Under the pieces are notes generated by a model that worked only from the letters and a program-made list of their open reading frames with translations, was not told where the DNA came from and searched no databases. The position numbers were made by a program, and so were the translations under genes. 64,000 nucleotides of DNA from Hsuehochloa calcarea. Taxonomy: Eukaryota; Streptophyta; Magnoliopsida; Poales; Poaceae. Below are positions 32,136 through 43,000 of the stretch, in pieces; positions within the stretch are counted from its first letter, which is position 1; the number at the start of each line of letters is the position of its first letter. The DNA is taken from NCBI GenBank assembly GCA_036346395.1, contig CM070596.1, positions 18,638,177 through 18,702,176 of the forward strand, given 5' to 3'.

Positions 32136-32580
32136 CTACACGTATACGCACGTAACAAATTAATTAGTGTTAAATTATATTAATAAACCACAAGTACCCT
32201 TCATAATGACCAAACACATTAGTGATTAGTCTAGAGCAAATATAAAGAGTTACAGATCATTACACATTAGTGATTAGTCTAGAGAAAAAATAAAGGGTTA
32301 CAGATCGTTACCCTTCTCTCCAAGGTGGTGCAATGTGGGAGGAGGCAGCAGAGGTGCCGCAATGGGGGAGGAGGTAGCAGGGGTGACAGCTCAAAAGGGA
32401 ATGGGCAACAATGTGCATGGAAGGAGGTAGCAGCAGCAGGGTGGCGCAACGGGGGAGGAGGCAACAGCTGTAGGGTGGCCAATGGGGAGGAGGCAGCAGC
32501 AGCAGGGTGGCGGCACCTCAAATGGAACGGGCAGGTGGGCCTGTCGGAGTACAAGAACCGTCTGTGATACTTATTTATAC
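32136..32580 (-). promoter_or_regulatory. TNP2 promoter and leader
   Basis: The minus strand has a TATA box (GTATAAATAA, 32580-32571) embedded in the edge of the subterminal array. It is followed by a leader rich in GCC/CTG units (about 32520-32325, imperfect repeats of a GGTGGCGCAA-GGGGGAGGAGGCAGCAG type on the plus strand), then AT-rich sequence to the ATG at 32135. Confidence 0.6.
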
Positions 32581-32833
32581 AATCACATACGGTTCTTGTA
32601 TCCAACCGTCTGTGATACTTCACAGACGATTAGTATAAAAAATCGTCTGTGATGACTAGCATTATCACAGACGGTTTTTACTTACAACCGTCTGTGAAGT
32701 ATCACAGACGGTTGTATTAATAAACCGTCTGTTATATGTCCATATCACAGACGGTTAACGAAGAACCGTCTGTGATTATTTTATCACAGACGGTTCCTAT
32801 CAGGCGTCTTCTATTGCTTGTTTTGTAGTAGTG
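32548..32833. repeat. CACTA E terminal inverted repeat and subterminal array (promoter side)
   Basis: About eleven ATCACAGACGGTT motifs lie in both orientations, several as close inverted pairs. The terminal CACTACTACAAAACAAG on the minus strand ends at 32833, with ATA after it. This end carries the TNP2 promoter. Confidence 0.93.
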
Positions 32834-33716
32834 ATAAATCCAAATGAGTAAAGATCATTGCCATGCTTTAGAGTAGACAATGTTTTATCTACCTTGCCCA
32901 TTTGAAAGTTATTTTAAAGCAAATATGATTTAAGCCTATCATATCATGCTCTAGGTGCTTGTTTTAAACCATATAAAGCTTTGGGCAGTTTGTAGACAAG
33001 ATCAGAAAATTTAGGATTTTTAAAACCAGGTGGTTTTCTTATATTAACTTATTCCTCAATATAGCCATTAAGAAAAACACTTTTAACATCCATTTGATAC
33101 AACTTAAAACCCTTAGATGCAGCAAATGCTAAAAGGATTCTAATGACTTCTAATCGAGCAATATATGCAAAAGTTCCACCAAAATCAAGACCTTCTACCT
33201 GGGTAAATCCCTGAGCCACAAGTCTAGCCTTATTTCGAACAACAACACCGTCATCACTTTGTTTATTCTTAAAAACTCATTTAGTTTCAATAACATTATG
33301 ACCATGAGGAGGTGAAACTAAAGCTCAAACTTTATTATGCTCAAAATTTTCTAATTCCTCATGCATGGCATTAATCCAAGACTCATCAGATAAAGCGTGA
33401 CTTACATCTTAGGGTTCAAAAGAGGAAACAAAAGCAACATGAGCATATGAGGCATCAGAGTTATACCTGTTGTGAAGAACTCTCTTATCTAACTCACCAA
33501 TCATTTGTTCAAGAGGGTAACATTGTTGAATATGCAGAGGAGCTTGTGGAGTCATTGGTGACATAGGTGTAGCAGTAGTGGACTCTACCTCCTTAGAGGT
33601 AGGAGCAGAGACACTAGTTGTAGACTCTATCGGTGTAGATACGTGTGTCGAAGTGTGAATCGAGGTTACCCTTTCATTGTCGTTAAAGTCATAGAAGATG
33701 TCTTTGGGTGCGTAAT
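32834..33716 (-). pseudogene. copia B reverse transcriptase N-terminal part and linker
   Basis: On the minus strand the segment ends at the E insertion with THLDL, which leads into YVDD at 9005 on the other side. Upstream are LVYKLPKALYGLKQAPRA (near 32998-32945), DVKSVFLNGYIEE (near 33090-33050), and RNKARLVAQGFTQVEGLDFG (near 33240-33180). A proline-, serine- and threonine-rich linker lies at about 33400-33716. Small frame changes are present. Together with 8581-9005 this makes up one RT domain. Confidence 0.85.
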
Positions 33717-34420
33717 TTACCTGTATACATTATCGGGTCTAGTATCAGGACTAGCTTCATGAAAAGTGACCTCGTAGGTCTTAGCAATTTTGTTAGTTTC
33801 TAAGTTGAATACATTATAACCTCGAGTGTGAGCTGCATATCCAAGAAAAATACCACCTAAGGATCTAGATTTAAATTTATCAAGATTTATATATTTAAGA
33901 ATAAAACATCGACATCGAGAATGACTAAAACGAAGTTCATAGGAAGTATTATGCAATTTAGCTCGCAAAAATACTCTATTAGAAATATAGCAAGCAATAG
34001 AAATAGCTTCAGCCCAATACTTTCTAAGTGTAGCATGTACATTTAACATCATTCTAGCCATCTCAACCAAAGTTCTATTTTTACATTTTACAACAATCTG
34101 TTGTGGCACGAGCTGAAGAGAATTGATGATATAAACCTTTTTTAGTACAAAAAGAAGCAAATGATGTGTTCTTGAATTCAGTTCTATTATCACTTCTAAT
34201 TGCTCTAAGTGCCCCTGGGAGTTCAATGGAAAGTCTAAGGGCAAGCTCTCTAAAGTGGCCAAAAGCTTTGTCCTTGGATGCCATGAAAAAGACCCAAGAG
34301 TATCTAGAGTAATCATCAACAATAACAAGAATGTACTATTTACCACCAGTTGACTAAACTCTAGCCTGACCTACAGTGTCCATGTGCAACAATTGATCAG
34401 GTGAGTGGAGGATGTGATGT
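33717..34420 (-). pseudogene. copia B integrase
   Basis: Minus-strand frames at 34346-33717 and 34284-34081 carry the integrase: a piece around the second catalytic Asp (LRAIRSDNRTEFKN, where D-N-G is usual), then MLNVHATLRKYWAEAISIACYISNR and the C-terminal GIFLGYAAHTRGYNVFN. The frame changes inside the core (near 34100). Integrase joins cDNA ends to host DNA. Here it is a relic. Confidence 0.85.
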
Positions 34421-34575
34421 AGAAATCATCTTACTGCGACGACAGGATGAACAAAAAAAATCCATTGATTTTTTATTTTTAAGATTAGGTATTCCTCTAA
34501 GAAGATTCATATTACTGATATGAGCAAGATGATCAAAACCAATTTGGCCTAATTGAAAGGATATAGGTAGGCTAC
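34421..34575 (-). pseudogene. copia B GAG-pre-integrase domain, truncated
   Basis: The minus strand gives FDHLAHISNMNLLRGIP and KSMDFFCSSCRR, the His/Cys zinc-binding part that precedes integrase. Recognisable copia sequence stops at about 34575 and the truncated gypsy H begins. Protease, gag and the 5' LTR of B are missing from the window. Confidence 0.75.
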
Positions 34576-35408
34576 GCTAGCAACAATCGAAAATTTCTAC
34601 CATGTAAACTAGGAAGCTAAACAAGTAGATGATCACAGATCGTTATCACCAAACGCGCAGTACAACAGAAGAAGAGTTGGAGCAGCCTGGTCCAACAAAG
34701 AGCGCGTCGATGTAGTGGTCTTAGTCGATCATCTAGCGTCCTCGCGAGTCGATCGTCTCCTCCAGTAACCTCTGCAGTTCCTTATGAAGATCGTGGATCG
34801 TCCTCAAGCGCAACAGTAACTGCAGTACCGCCTGTACAGTATCCACACGTCTAGGAAAGGAACAACCGTATGCCGGTGCACTAGCACCAAGTTGCACGGA
34901 AAGGCTTTCAGAAAGATGGTGGCTAGATTTTGGTGAAGCAACTCAAGTCACGACTTTCGTGTCTCTCCCACCAACTCTCTTAGTAAAGCGGGGGTCTCAT
35001 CCTGGACCCCAACTGGAGGCGGGTCAACAGCAACCCCCTCAGCTACTGACTCATCTGCTACAGGAGGTGGCTCCACGGAACCTCACACGCGGCCCCGACC
35101 TCCACGACCACGGCCACCACAACCACGTCCTCTACCCCTCGGCATAGCTATCAACCACAATCAACAATACAAAATGAGTTCAAAGGTCAAAATACAATCA
35201 TGCATCAATAAACAACATAACAGAAGCGTAAAAATGATATTCGTACCACTCTCTAACCTACTGTGCACTAGTGTGTCAGAATTTTAGATTATGTAACCAT
35301 TAGCAAAAAAAAAGATGATTTACTAAATCTAAAACAATTTTAACAATTTTAGTTTACCTAAGTTTTTAATCTATTTACCATGGACCTAAAGCCCTCTCTG
35401 ATACCAAC
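34576..35408 (-). pseudogene. Gypsy H internal fragment: leader and gag start
   Basis: On the minus strand a primer site (TTGGTATCAGAG, 35407-35396) follows the LTR. After ~250 bp comes an ATG at 35145 with an Arg/Gly-rich opening, MPRGRGRGCGGRGRGGRGR, typical of the start of rice gypsy gag ORFs. It meets a stop within about 20 codons. The sequence then continues through gag-leader-like DNA to 34576, with no Retrotrans_gag core or pol, so the element is truncated here. The junction with copia B shows no LTR or duplication, so a deletion is likely. Confidence 0.6.
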
Positions 35409-36148
35409 TGTAACACCCCAGCCCAACACTGGGCCTAGAATGCCACTAAACTACCCGAATAGCTAAGAAACAACAACACACTAAGAAATTTCAGCAAGCA
35501 AAACATTAATAAAACCCGTCCACGGGTCACAATAGAATATGAATAAAGATTGATCAAGCGTGAACAATTAAGAAAGGGAAACATAACCAGGCAAGTAGTC
35601 CAAAACAGGATCCAACTAAGGAGTCTGAAGCACTTAAACAAATAGACTAATCCAAAATATTGACCTAAATTTTATTCAATGTCTAACAAGTCCTAGATAA
35701 TCCAGCAATAAGGAATAAAAATATTGTCATGGCAATTAATCATGTGTTTGAAGTATGAAACTATTCCACATGCTCTATTCGCTCTCAAACATGGCGCCCT
35801 CGAAGATCACCTAAAAACAACAGAAGAGCAAGGGTGAGTCCACGACTCAGCAAATACATCAATATACAACAAACAATAATGAATCAACGGTATTCAATAA
35901 CTTCATTATCATCACATGCACTTCTATTGATATTCTCATGCTATTCTCTTCACTTTGTTTTCACATCCATTCATCTCATTTCAATGCAACTCTACTCTAC
36001 ATGTCCACATGCACTTCTTTCGCGTATACCGGTATACCGTGAGTGAATGCTCGCGACAACATTCACTCTCAAGCGCGTTCCTCCACAAGGATCGGGGACC
36101 TCCTCCACTCCCGTGGAGTTGTGATCATTCATGATCACCTGCTCATAT
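35409..36148 (-). repeat. Gypsy H 5' LTR, downstream part
   Basis: On the minus strand the LTR ends ...GGGGTGTTACA at 35409, next to the primer site. A hairpin TGAGTC-GTG-GACTCA sits at 35835-35849 (also listed as a finding). Element I is inserted at 36149, and the rest of this LTR resumes at 47561. Confidence 0.8.
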
Positions 36149-39100
36149 TGTAACAGCCCAAAATTTCAATTTCAGTTGAAAATAAAACATCAATAATTTT
36201 TGTGGATTTTCTGGAAATTTTAAAAGCTTTTCCCTAAAGTATATTAAGGCTAAAATAATTTATGTGCAAAATCTATTACCAACTAAAAGTTGGAATTATT
36301 TTATTTAAGTCCAGAATGCCTCATAGAATTTTCGTGAATTTTCTCAAAATTTTTGGACTTCATTTACTATTTTCTAAAGCCTATTTGAATTTCTCGAATT
36401 AAATCAATTGAAAAAATTTAAAATTCTTCACATAAGATCGGGCCAAGCTCAAAGATCGGCGCTGCCTCGCCCAACTCCTCTCGCGAAGTAACGCTGGCCG
36501 TCCGATCAAAATCGGACGGCCGACATCAATCCGGCGCGCTCTCTCTCTCTCTCTCATTGCCGTGGGGCCCGCCGCACAAGGTCGCCTTCCTCGCGCTGCC
36601 TTCCCGCAAGGTCTGCCGCTCGCCGCCATTACCGCGCTCGAGCTCATCAAGCCCGTGATTCCTCCCCATTTCTCTCGCCATCACGCGCAATGAAAGCGGC
36701 CGTTCCACCGCGTTCGCTCCCGCTTTACTCGCTTTAAAACTCGCCGTAACGCCCGCCTCACCTCCATAACGGCCGTTGCCACCTCGCCACGATCTCCATC
36801 TCCGCCTCGCCGCCGCTCTATAAAAGGGAGCACCAGTGCGCTCTACTCCTCAAGCTTTTGCCCCAACTCTCCACACCTCCTCGCTCCCGGCCGCCCGCAT
36901 TGGCTCTCTCTCGCCGGCCGAGTGTGTTCACGCCTCTAGCGCCGCCACCGGTGAACCTCCGCCGCCTCGACGCACCATCGCCGCCCAAGATCGCGAACTC
37001 GTGCGCACTCCGCACTCGAACGTCGCCGAGCTCTTCGATGCCAACGATCAACCACACCGCCGCCTCGCCGCCGCCGACCATCTTCCGGCCACGCCCTCGC
37101 CGCCAGTAGCGATCGCACTCACCATCACCTCCGAATATTTTGTGCACTCACCGGAGCTCGCCAGCGCCGCTAATCGCTGCACTTCTGCCTCGAGCCTCCA
37201 ATCTCCGGCGCCGACGTGGTCACCACCTCACGCCACTCACCGCTACCGCGGCGTGGCGCTAAGTCGGCCACACGTGGTCGCTAAATAAGAATACACAAGG
37301 CCAAAGACACCGTCCCTTCAAGATCGCTGCGTGCACCGAGTCCACCGTGGACTTGCGCCTCGCAGTGGACTCAGTCCATACTGTGCGGGCCCACTTGTCG
37401 GCCTCATTGCACAAGATCGCTGACGCCACCGCGAATAAAGATAATTTCCTTTAGAAATTTAATTCGGAAATTCTGATTTTAGGATTTAATTTAGGTTTTA
37501 AACTTCCAGGAGCTCGTATTTCTTCATACAAACTCCGATTTAGGTGATTCAAATTTCTAAATTTGTACAAAATCAATATCTAGCTAACTAAACCAAAGTT
37601 ATTTAATTTGGAATTAATTTGAATTTTCATTTAAATTTATTTGTGTTCATTTGAATTCTGTTTGATTTTGGAATATTTTCGCGTATAGATTTTGACGACT
37701 CTGGAGAGCTTGACCCTATTGAAGAAGTAGAATACCAGGAATTTGAGCAAGGCAAGTTACACCATTGACCATTTTGCCCCCAATATTTAAAATTATTTAA
37801 TTTCTGTTTTAAATTATTATTGCATGCATAATTGTATTTAATTATTTTAATTCATGTTTTTAAATATTTAATTATTCCAATTCCTTTGTATAGCCAAATT
37901 TGATTGTTGTATTATCAATTCCTTGTAACCTTAGTCAAATGAATTTAAAAATAAATATATGCATAGCAAATGCTTAGACCATGAAATATTTGACTTTGGG
38001 AGAATTTAGCCAAAATTTCATAAATTGATAAAAAGCCTATGACATTGCTTTGTCATGGTGGACTTTTGCAAATGTCTTTGAAAATTATAAAAATAAAAGA
38101 AAATGGTTTATACTTGGGCAAACATGGACCGTTGGTGGGTGCAGGTTTATGCACGAGCCTGTCTGGTTAGGACTGAGACCCAGGGTTTTTATTGAAAGAT
38201 GCCCAAGTAGATTAAGGACCGGCCTTTGAGCCGCATCTTGCAAAAGCTCCACCGTACTACCACATGTTACGTATGGGCGTAACCGGGCTTAATAATTTGT
38301 ATTACCTCAGTATTGTTTATGCCATTTTTGTTGTGTGGGTGTCGGTTAGACTTTATTCCCACTTGGCGCAAGAGGGGGTTTCCAGCAGGTGGTTAGAGTG
38401 AAACCTTAGCGGGCATATTGGTATTGAGGTAATGCATTGGAAACGCCTTGTGATAATTGCCTAGTCACACGCCTAAGGAAGCGTGTATTGGCGACATAAC
38501 TGCAAATTATCTCGTGTGGGTAAAGTTGTACCACCTCTGCAGAGTGTAAATCTATTCGAATAGCCGTGTCCACGGTCATGGACATGCCGAGCAAAGCCAC
38601 TCTAAGTTAGATTTGTTTTTGGTTTTAAAATAACTTTGGACATGATTTGAGGATGGTTAATCCTTGTGGTAAATTTGGCGTGTAGCCTTGTGATAGGAGG
38701 GTATCCTTCACCATGTTTCATATGGAGGTTATCCACTATAAAATGATCAATTTTAAATCGATTTTAGTTATGTAATGAAAATGTGCCTTGAAACTTAGTA
38801 TAACTATTTAAACCAAAAAGGTCGATTTATGCAAATAAACCCTACAACCTTCCTTTGAATAACTTATGCATGCATTCTAAATTACAGATTGGGTGTAATT
38901 TGCGAGCACGATTGTAGTGCTCACTCTGCTGAATATTATTATTCGTGAGAAGACTGCTATCGAGAAGGTGAGGAGCGGGACGATTAGGCAATGACCTCCG
39001 CGATTACTGTGGCGATCGTGTGGCTTACCATTATTATTTGCTTCCGCAATGTTTTATTTGGCCTCGGCCCAGCTTGTAATAAACTCTATGCTTATTAATT

Positions 39101-39206
39101 ATACACTTTGGATATGTTTGTGATAACATTTTGTGATTGTGTACACCGGAAATCTGGACTAGTGTATGAACACAGAGATTCGGGATCCTTCGCTCCGGGT
39201 TCGACA
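36149..39206 (+). repeat. 5' LTR of gypsy I
   Basis: This 3058-bp LTR runs TGTAACAGCCC ... GGGTTCGACA. The TATA box is CTATAAAAGGGAG near 36817. The GC-rich leader (36830-37290) gives ORFs that I do not count as genes. Further on are an exon-like block (37689-37751), the GTGGGTAAAGTTGTACC block (38515-38600), a hairpin (38904-38922) and AATAAA (39078-39083). Confidence 0.93.
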
Positions 39207-39208
39207 AA

Positions 39209-39222
39209 AGTGGTATCGAGCC
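39209..39222 (+). other. Primer-binding site of gypsy I
   Basis: AAGTGGTATCGAGCCAT follows the LTR end by two bases. It is a Met-type site with CGA for CAG, shared with element L. Confidence 0.82.
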
Positions 39223-39369
39223 ATATCGATCGTAGGTCGTGACCTAGAAGGAAATCAAACCCTTAAGGATTTATTTTGAAAATTAAAAATAACTTGGTCT
39301 TCTGGAGTCATTTCTCAACTTTTCTCTTGAAAAATTATTTACTAACTCATCTCCTTTTCAAAATTATAG

Positions 39370-39809
39370 ATGGTCAAGTTCAATGCCATTTCCCATGGAG
39401 TCTTTGTTGGTCATTGGGCCGCCATTCTCGGAAGATGATGCAAAGACTTGGACTTTGAAGAAAGACCGACATATCAAGGATACAAGTATAAGGTGGGAAA
39501 TCAGAACGGTGGAGAGTAGAGGTGATCCTCTACTCCAATCTATCGCCGAACACAGACTTCCACGTCTTCGATGCCCCAATGCGACGAGACACCTTCGCCG
39601 AAGGCATCCAGGATGCAGCCAGGGAAGCAACCCGCAGACTTCGCTACATCTACGATCATCGCCTCAACGGCACTGGGTTCCACTATTACCCAATGCACAT
39701 TCCAACCCGCATGACAAAGGCTTTCCGCTCAACTAGAGATGAAGAGGCGTCCCGATCTCACTCATCGTGGATCCGGCGAGCCATGGATTATGCCTACGGA
39801 ATACACTAG
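39370..39809 (+). pseudogene. Extra ORF upstream of gag in gypsy I (orf0-like)
   Basis: Frames at 39370-39520 and 39522-39809 together encode a protein with FHVFDAPMRRDTFAEGIQDAARE and RRLRYIYDHRLNGTGFHYYP. It ends IRRAMDYAYGIH at a stop (39807-39809). It lies between the primer site and gag, has no zinc knuckle, and matches no enzyme that I know. Some rice gypsy elements are described with such an orf0. The product has no established function. One frame change near 39500 breaks it; otherwise it is the best-kept coding stretch of element I. Confidence 0.6.
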
Positions 39810-40190
39810 ATGAGCCGCTCTCCCGCAAGTGAAATTACAAGATGCGTAAGAAAAGTTGAAGATCGCAGAAAAGAACGGCCTCCTACAAGGAAGGCGAGGC
39901 TAGTTCTAGTGAGCCAGATTATACCCCAATAACACCATAGATTTGACCTTAAATTTTTCCTTTAGTTGCGAATTATGAGCTACCAAACCTTTGTAGTAGC
40001 CATAATGAATTAATAAAATAAAAATAAATTATTTTGCTGAAATGTTCTTGTCTTGTGTTTGTTGAATTTGGGCTATTTTAGATCTATACTCTTATAATTC
40101 CTGCCTCTCTTGTCTAATCTGTGAAGAGTTCATCGATGGTGACCACCCTTAGGAAGTGTCGCTGCTAGAGGGCAAGGAAATGAGAATGCC
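39810..40190 (+). other. Spacer between orf0 and gag in gypsy I
   Basis: This is AT-rich, with a poly(A)-like AATTAATAAAATAAAAATAAA near 40008-40028. No coding domain is seen. Confidence 0.5.
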
Positions 40191-40196
40191 GAATAT

Positions 40197-41340
40197 CAAG
40201 AAAACCAGTTCAACACCACCACCTCCTCCAAGCTGAAGCTCCGATTGGCGCCAAATGATGGCCAATCGACTCATCCGATTGAGTTGCTAGCCCATCCCTT
40301 CACAAAGAATCGTAATACCCAGCGCCGTGACCTATCATGCTCCTCCACCTCCCGTAAGAGTAACTTTGTCGAGTTCATGAGGATGCGCCCGCCAACGCTT
40401 TCTAGTAGCACGGAACCCATGGACGCAGATGATTGGCTCGGGGTCATTGGAAAGAAGTCGGATATTGCTCAATGCATGATCGTGAGAGAGTTTTATTTGC
40501 CTCTCATCAATTGATTGGTCCCGCATCGAATGGTGGGATAACTTCAAAGATGTCTCATGCTAATGCCCAAGAAATCACTTGGGATGAGTTCATGCAAGCT
40601 TTCCGTCGATCTCACATTCCATCCGCATGATTACCTTGAAAAGAAGGAGTTTCGCCGCCCGCCAAGGAAACCGCTCGATCGCCGAGTATCCGCATAAGTT
40701 TAACCAACTTGCTCGATATGCCCCGAGGATGTAGCCAGAGATGAAGACAGCAAGAGCGATTTCGAAGGGTTGAACGATGAACTCTCTGCTCGCTTGATTT
40801 CTCGTGATTTTACCGACTTTGCAGCTTGGTAATAAGGCCATATGCCGGGAAGGCAAACATCGAAATGGAGAATCGCAAGCGGAGGATGGCAGCTCGAAGT
40901 TTAACTCGAGGATTACCCAAGCCTCGCTTTCTCTCGGCCTCACCACCTCGGCGTGGGAGATTCCGCACTACTACACCGAGTTCGGCTCCATTCGCGCCCA
41001 AATACTTTGGATTCCGTAGTAGTTCATCCGAGGTCGATTCCAGCAAGCCGACTATTTCCACAGCGAGAATCACTTGCTTTCATCGCAACGAGTTGGGTCA
41101 CTATGCCAATAAGTGTCCCAAGAAGCGCAGATCGCCACCCCGTCAAGCCAACTCCGGAGTTTTGGCCTCGGCGGGTCCTCAAGACCACCTGTCCATTCAT
41201 GAAGGGACGTGTGAATCACGCCACCGCAGAGGAAGCCTATGCAAAGCACGGATGTTGTTCTTGGTACGTTCCTTGTCAACTCAAGCACCAAAGATCAATT
41301 TTATTTGATTCCGAGCTCGTGATTCTTTTGTGTCAAATAA
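40197..41340 (+). pseudogene. gypsy I gag with altered zinc knuckle
   Basis: The Retrotrans_gag core spans about 40365-40730 in changing frames: FMRMRPPTLSSSTEPMDADDWL, HQLIGPAS and ITWDEFMQAFRRSHIP. A basic region leads to the knuckle CFHRNELGHYANKC (about 41068-41110), where the second Cys of CX2CX4HX4C is Arg (CGC instead of TGC). A protease-like segment should follow and is too broken to place exactly (41200-41700). At least four frameshifts are visible. Confidence 0.8.
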
Positions 41341-41819
41341 GTTTGTAGAAAAATATGGGTTATCTACCTCCCCTTAGTTAAGCCCATGTTAATCCATTCC
41401 CGGGCTCGTAAATGAGGGCTAGTTTATTCTGTCCAAATCTTACCTTTGAAATCTCTCGAGTAACTTTCGGCCAACTTAATAGTCTGCGCTCGCAAGGATT
41501 GGACGTAATTTTGGAATGGGTGGCTTGCCAAAAATCGTGGTAGGATAGATTGTGCTAGTAGATCTATCAACCTCACCAATGAACAAGGGATTTCAAGAGA
41601 GTTCCAACCCAAGACTTCTACGGAAAGAAGTCCTATCTTGACCATTTAAAGGAAGTGAAATCGAAGATATACCCGTGGTACAAGAATATCCGATGTTTTT
41701 CCGAGGACTTACAGTATGCCACCGACGGGACATAATGTTCTTAATTGACTTAGTCCTGTGGATCGCCCAATTTCAAGCGACCCTACTGAATGCCAAGCAA
41801 ATGATCTAGCAGAGTTGAA

Positions 41820-42590
41820 GAAGCGATCAAGAACTACAGAGTAAAGGCTACATTCAACCGAAGTTCATCGCCTTGGGAGCTCCAAGACTATTTGTCAAAA
41901 AGAAAGACAATAGTATGAGAATGTGTGTGGACTATAGATCACTCAACGAGGTAACAATCAAAAACAAGTACCCGTTACCTAGGATAGATGATCCGCTTGA
42001 TCAACTTAAAGGAGCGATGTTTTCTCCAAGATTGATTTGAGGTCGCTACCATCGCTAAAAATCGATCTAAGATATTCAAGACACCTTCACCACCGGATAT
42101 GGATAGACGAGTTCACAAAGTGATGTCATTTGACTAACAAATGCCCTCGCTTATTTCATGAATATGATGAACAAAGTGTTCATGGAATTCTTGGATAAGT
42201 TTGTAGTGGTATTCATAGATGATATTCTCATCTACTCAAGAGATATGGAAGAGCATGAAAACATCTCGTAATTATGTTGGACAAACTTCGAGAACACCAA
42301 CTTTATGCCAAACTCAAAGAAAAGTGAATTTTGGCTCACCAAGTGGCTTTTCTTGGACACATTGTGTCGCAGGAGGAGTTGCAGAGACCCTCAAAGGTTG
42401 AAGTCAGAATGGATTGGAAGCAACCCAAGTCATCACGTATGAGAAGTTTTCTGATTAGTGGGTACTATCGCAGATTCATTGAAAGTTTCTCCAAGATCAC
42501 CAAACCCATGACTCAACTTCAAGAAGGAAAAGAAATTTGAATGGACAAGTGCTTGTGAACATAGTTTTCAAGAGTCAAGAAAAGACTAGT
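41820..42590 (+). pseudogene. gypsy I reverse transcriptase
   Basis: The motifs in order are FVKKKDNSMRMCVDYRSLNEVT with KNKYPLPRIDD (about 41894-41990), the KIDL region reduced to broken frames (42010-42130), MNMMNKVFMEFLDKFVVVFIDDILIYS with the catalytic DD (about 42160-42240), and VAFLGHIVS (about 42340). GYYRRFIESFSKITKPM lies at about 42460-42510. The protein frame breaks at about 42010, 42245, 42310 and 42535. Confidence 0.87.
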
Positions 42591-43000
42591 CTCTGCACGG
42601 TGCTAGTTTTACGGATATACGTAAGGATTTTGAAGTTTTCAGGACGATCCGCCGAGGGCTAGGATGTACTTGATGCAGAAGGAAAGGTTGTGGCTTATGC
42701 ATCTCATTAGTTAAGGCCACATGAAGGAAATTATCCAACTCATGATTTAGAGTTAGCAAGAATTGTGCATGCTTTGAAAATCAGCGGCATTATCTCATTG
42801 GTAAATCACTGTGAGATTTTCACAGATCATAAGAGTTTGAAATATATCTTCACCCAATGATCTTAATCTCAGCAAAGAAGATGGTTAGAGCCGATAAAGG
42901 ATTATGACCTTGGAATTCATTATCACCGGGTAAAGCTAACGTGGTAGCAGATGCTCGAGTAGGAAAGCATATCGCAACACGGTGTTAGTTCAAGAAAATC
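42591..43000 (+). pseudogene. gypsy I RNase H
   Basis: Fragments around 42680-42960 read like VVAYASHQLRPHEGNYPTHDLELA, with FTDHKSLKYIFTQ near 42820-42850. These are the gypsy RNase H signatures, in broken frames. Confidence 0.75.

Larger units (their letters stand above)
9006..32833 (-). mobile_element. CACTA (En/Spm-like) DNA transposon E, with gypsy F inside
   Basis: The ends are CACTACTACAGAAGAG at 9006 and its inverted partner CACTACTACAAAACAAG ending at 32833. ATA is duplicated at 9003-9005 and 32834-32836, the 3-bp duplication typical of CACTA elements. Arrays of ATCACAGACGGTT in both orientations fill the subterminal regions. Without F and its duplication the element is about 10.2 kb. 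It carries two genes on the minus strand: TNP2 next to the 32833 end, and a Transposase_24-Ulp1 gene nearer the 9006 end. Transcription therefore runs from the high-coordinate end. It interrupts the RT of copia B. Stops and frameshifts in TNP2 suggest it no longer moves by itself. Confidence 0.95.
4150..34575 (-). mobile_element. Ty1/copia retrotransposon B, interrupted by C, D and the CACTA element E
   Basis: Read on the minus strand this is a copia element truncated at its 5' side (34575). It keeps GAG-pre-integrase, integrase, RT, RNase H, a long 3' untranslated zone and a 3' LTR. The LTR starts TGTTAGACCG at 6986 and probably ends at 4150 (...GCGCA), about 446 bp once inserts are removed. 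Two later insertions split it: non-autonomous LTR element C in the 3' LTR, and the 23.8-kb CACTA E in the RT. RT coding sequence matches on both sides of E, which proves the nesting. The several polypurine-like runs before the LTR resemble what is described for the Sirevirus lineage, but I cannot confirm that assignment. The outer LTR end at 4150 is an inference. Confidence 0.8.

Noticed and set aside
36836..37288. 150-residue plus-strand ORF and overlapping ORFs in the 5' LTR of gypsy I
   Set aside because: It lies in the GC-rich leader of an LTR. The 3' LTR copy (44931-45755) reads in different frames with indels, so no protein is conserved.
39209..39222. tRNA-like sequence
   Set aside because: The TGGTATCGAGCC stretch is a primer-binding site complementary to a tRNA end, not a tRNA gene. 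No cloverleaf is seen in the window.
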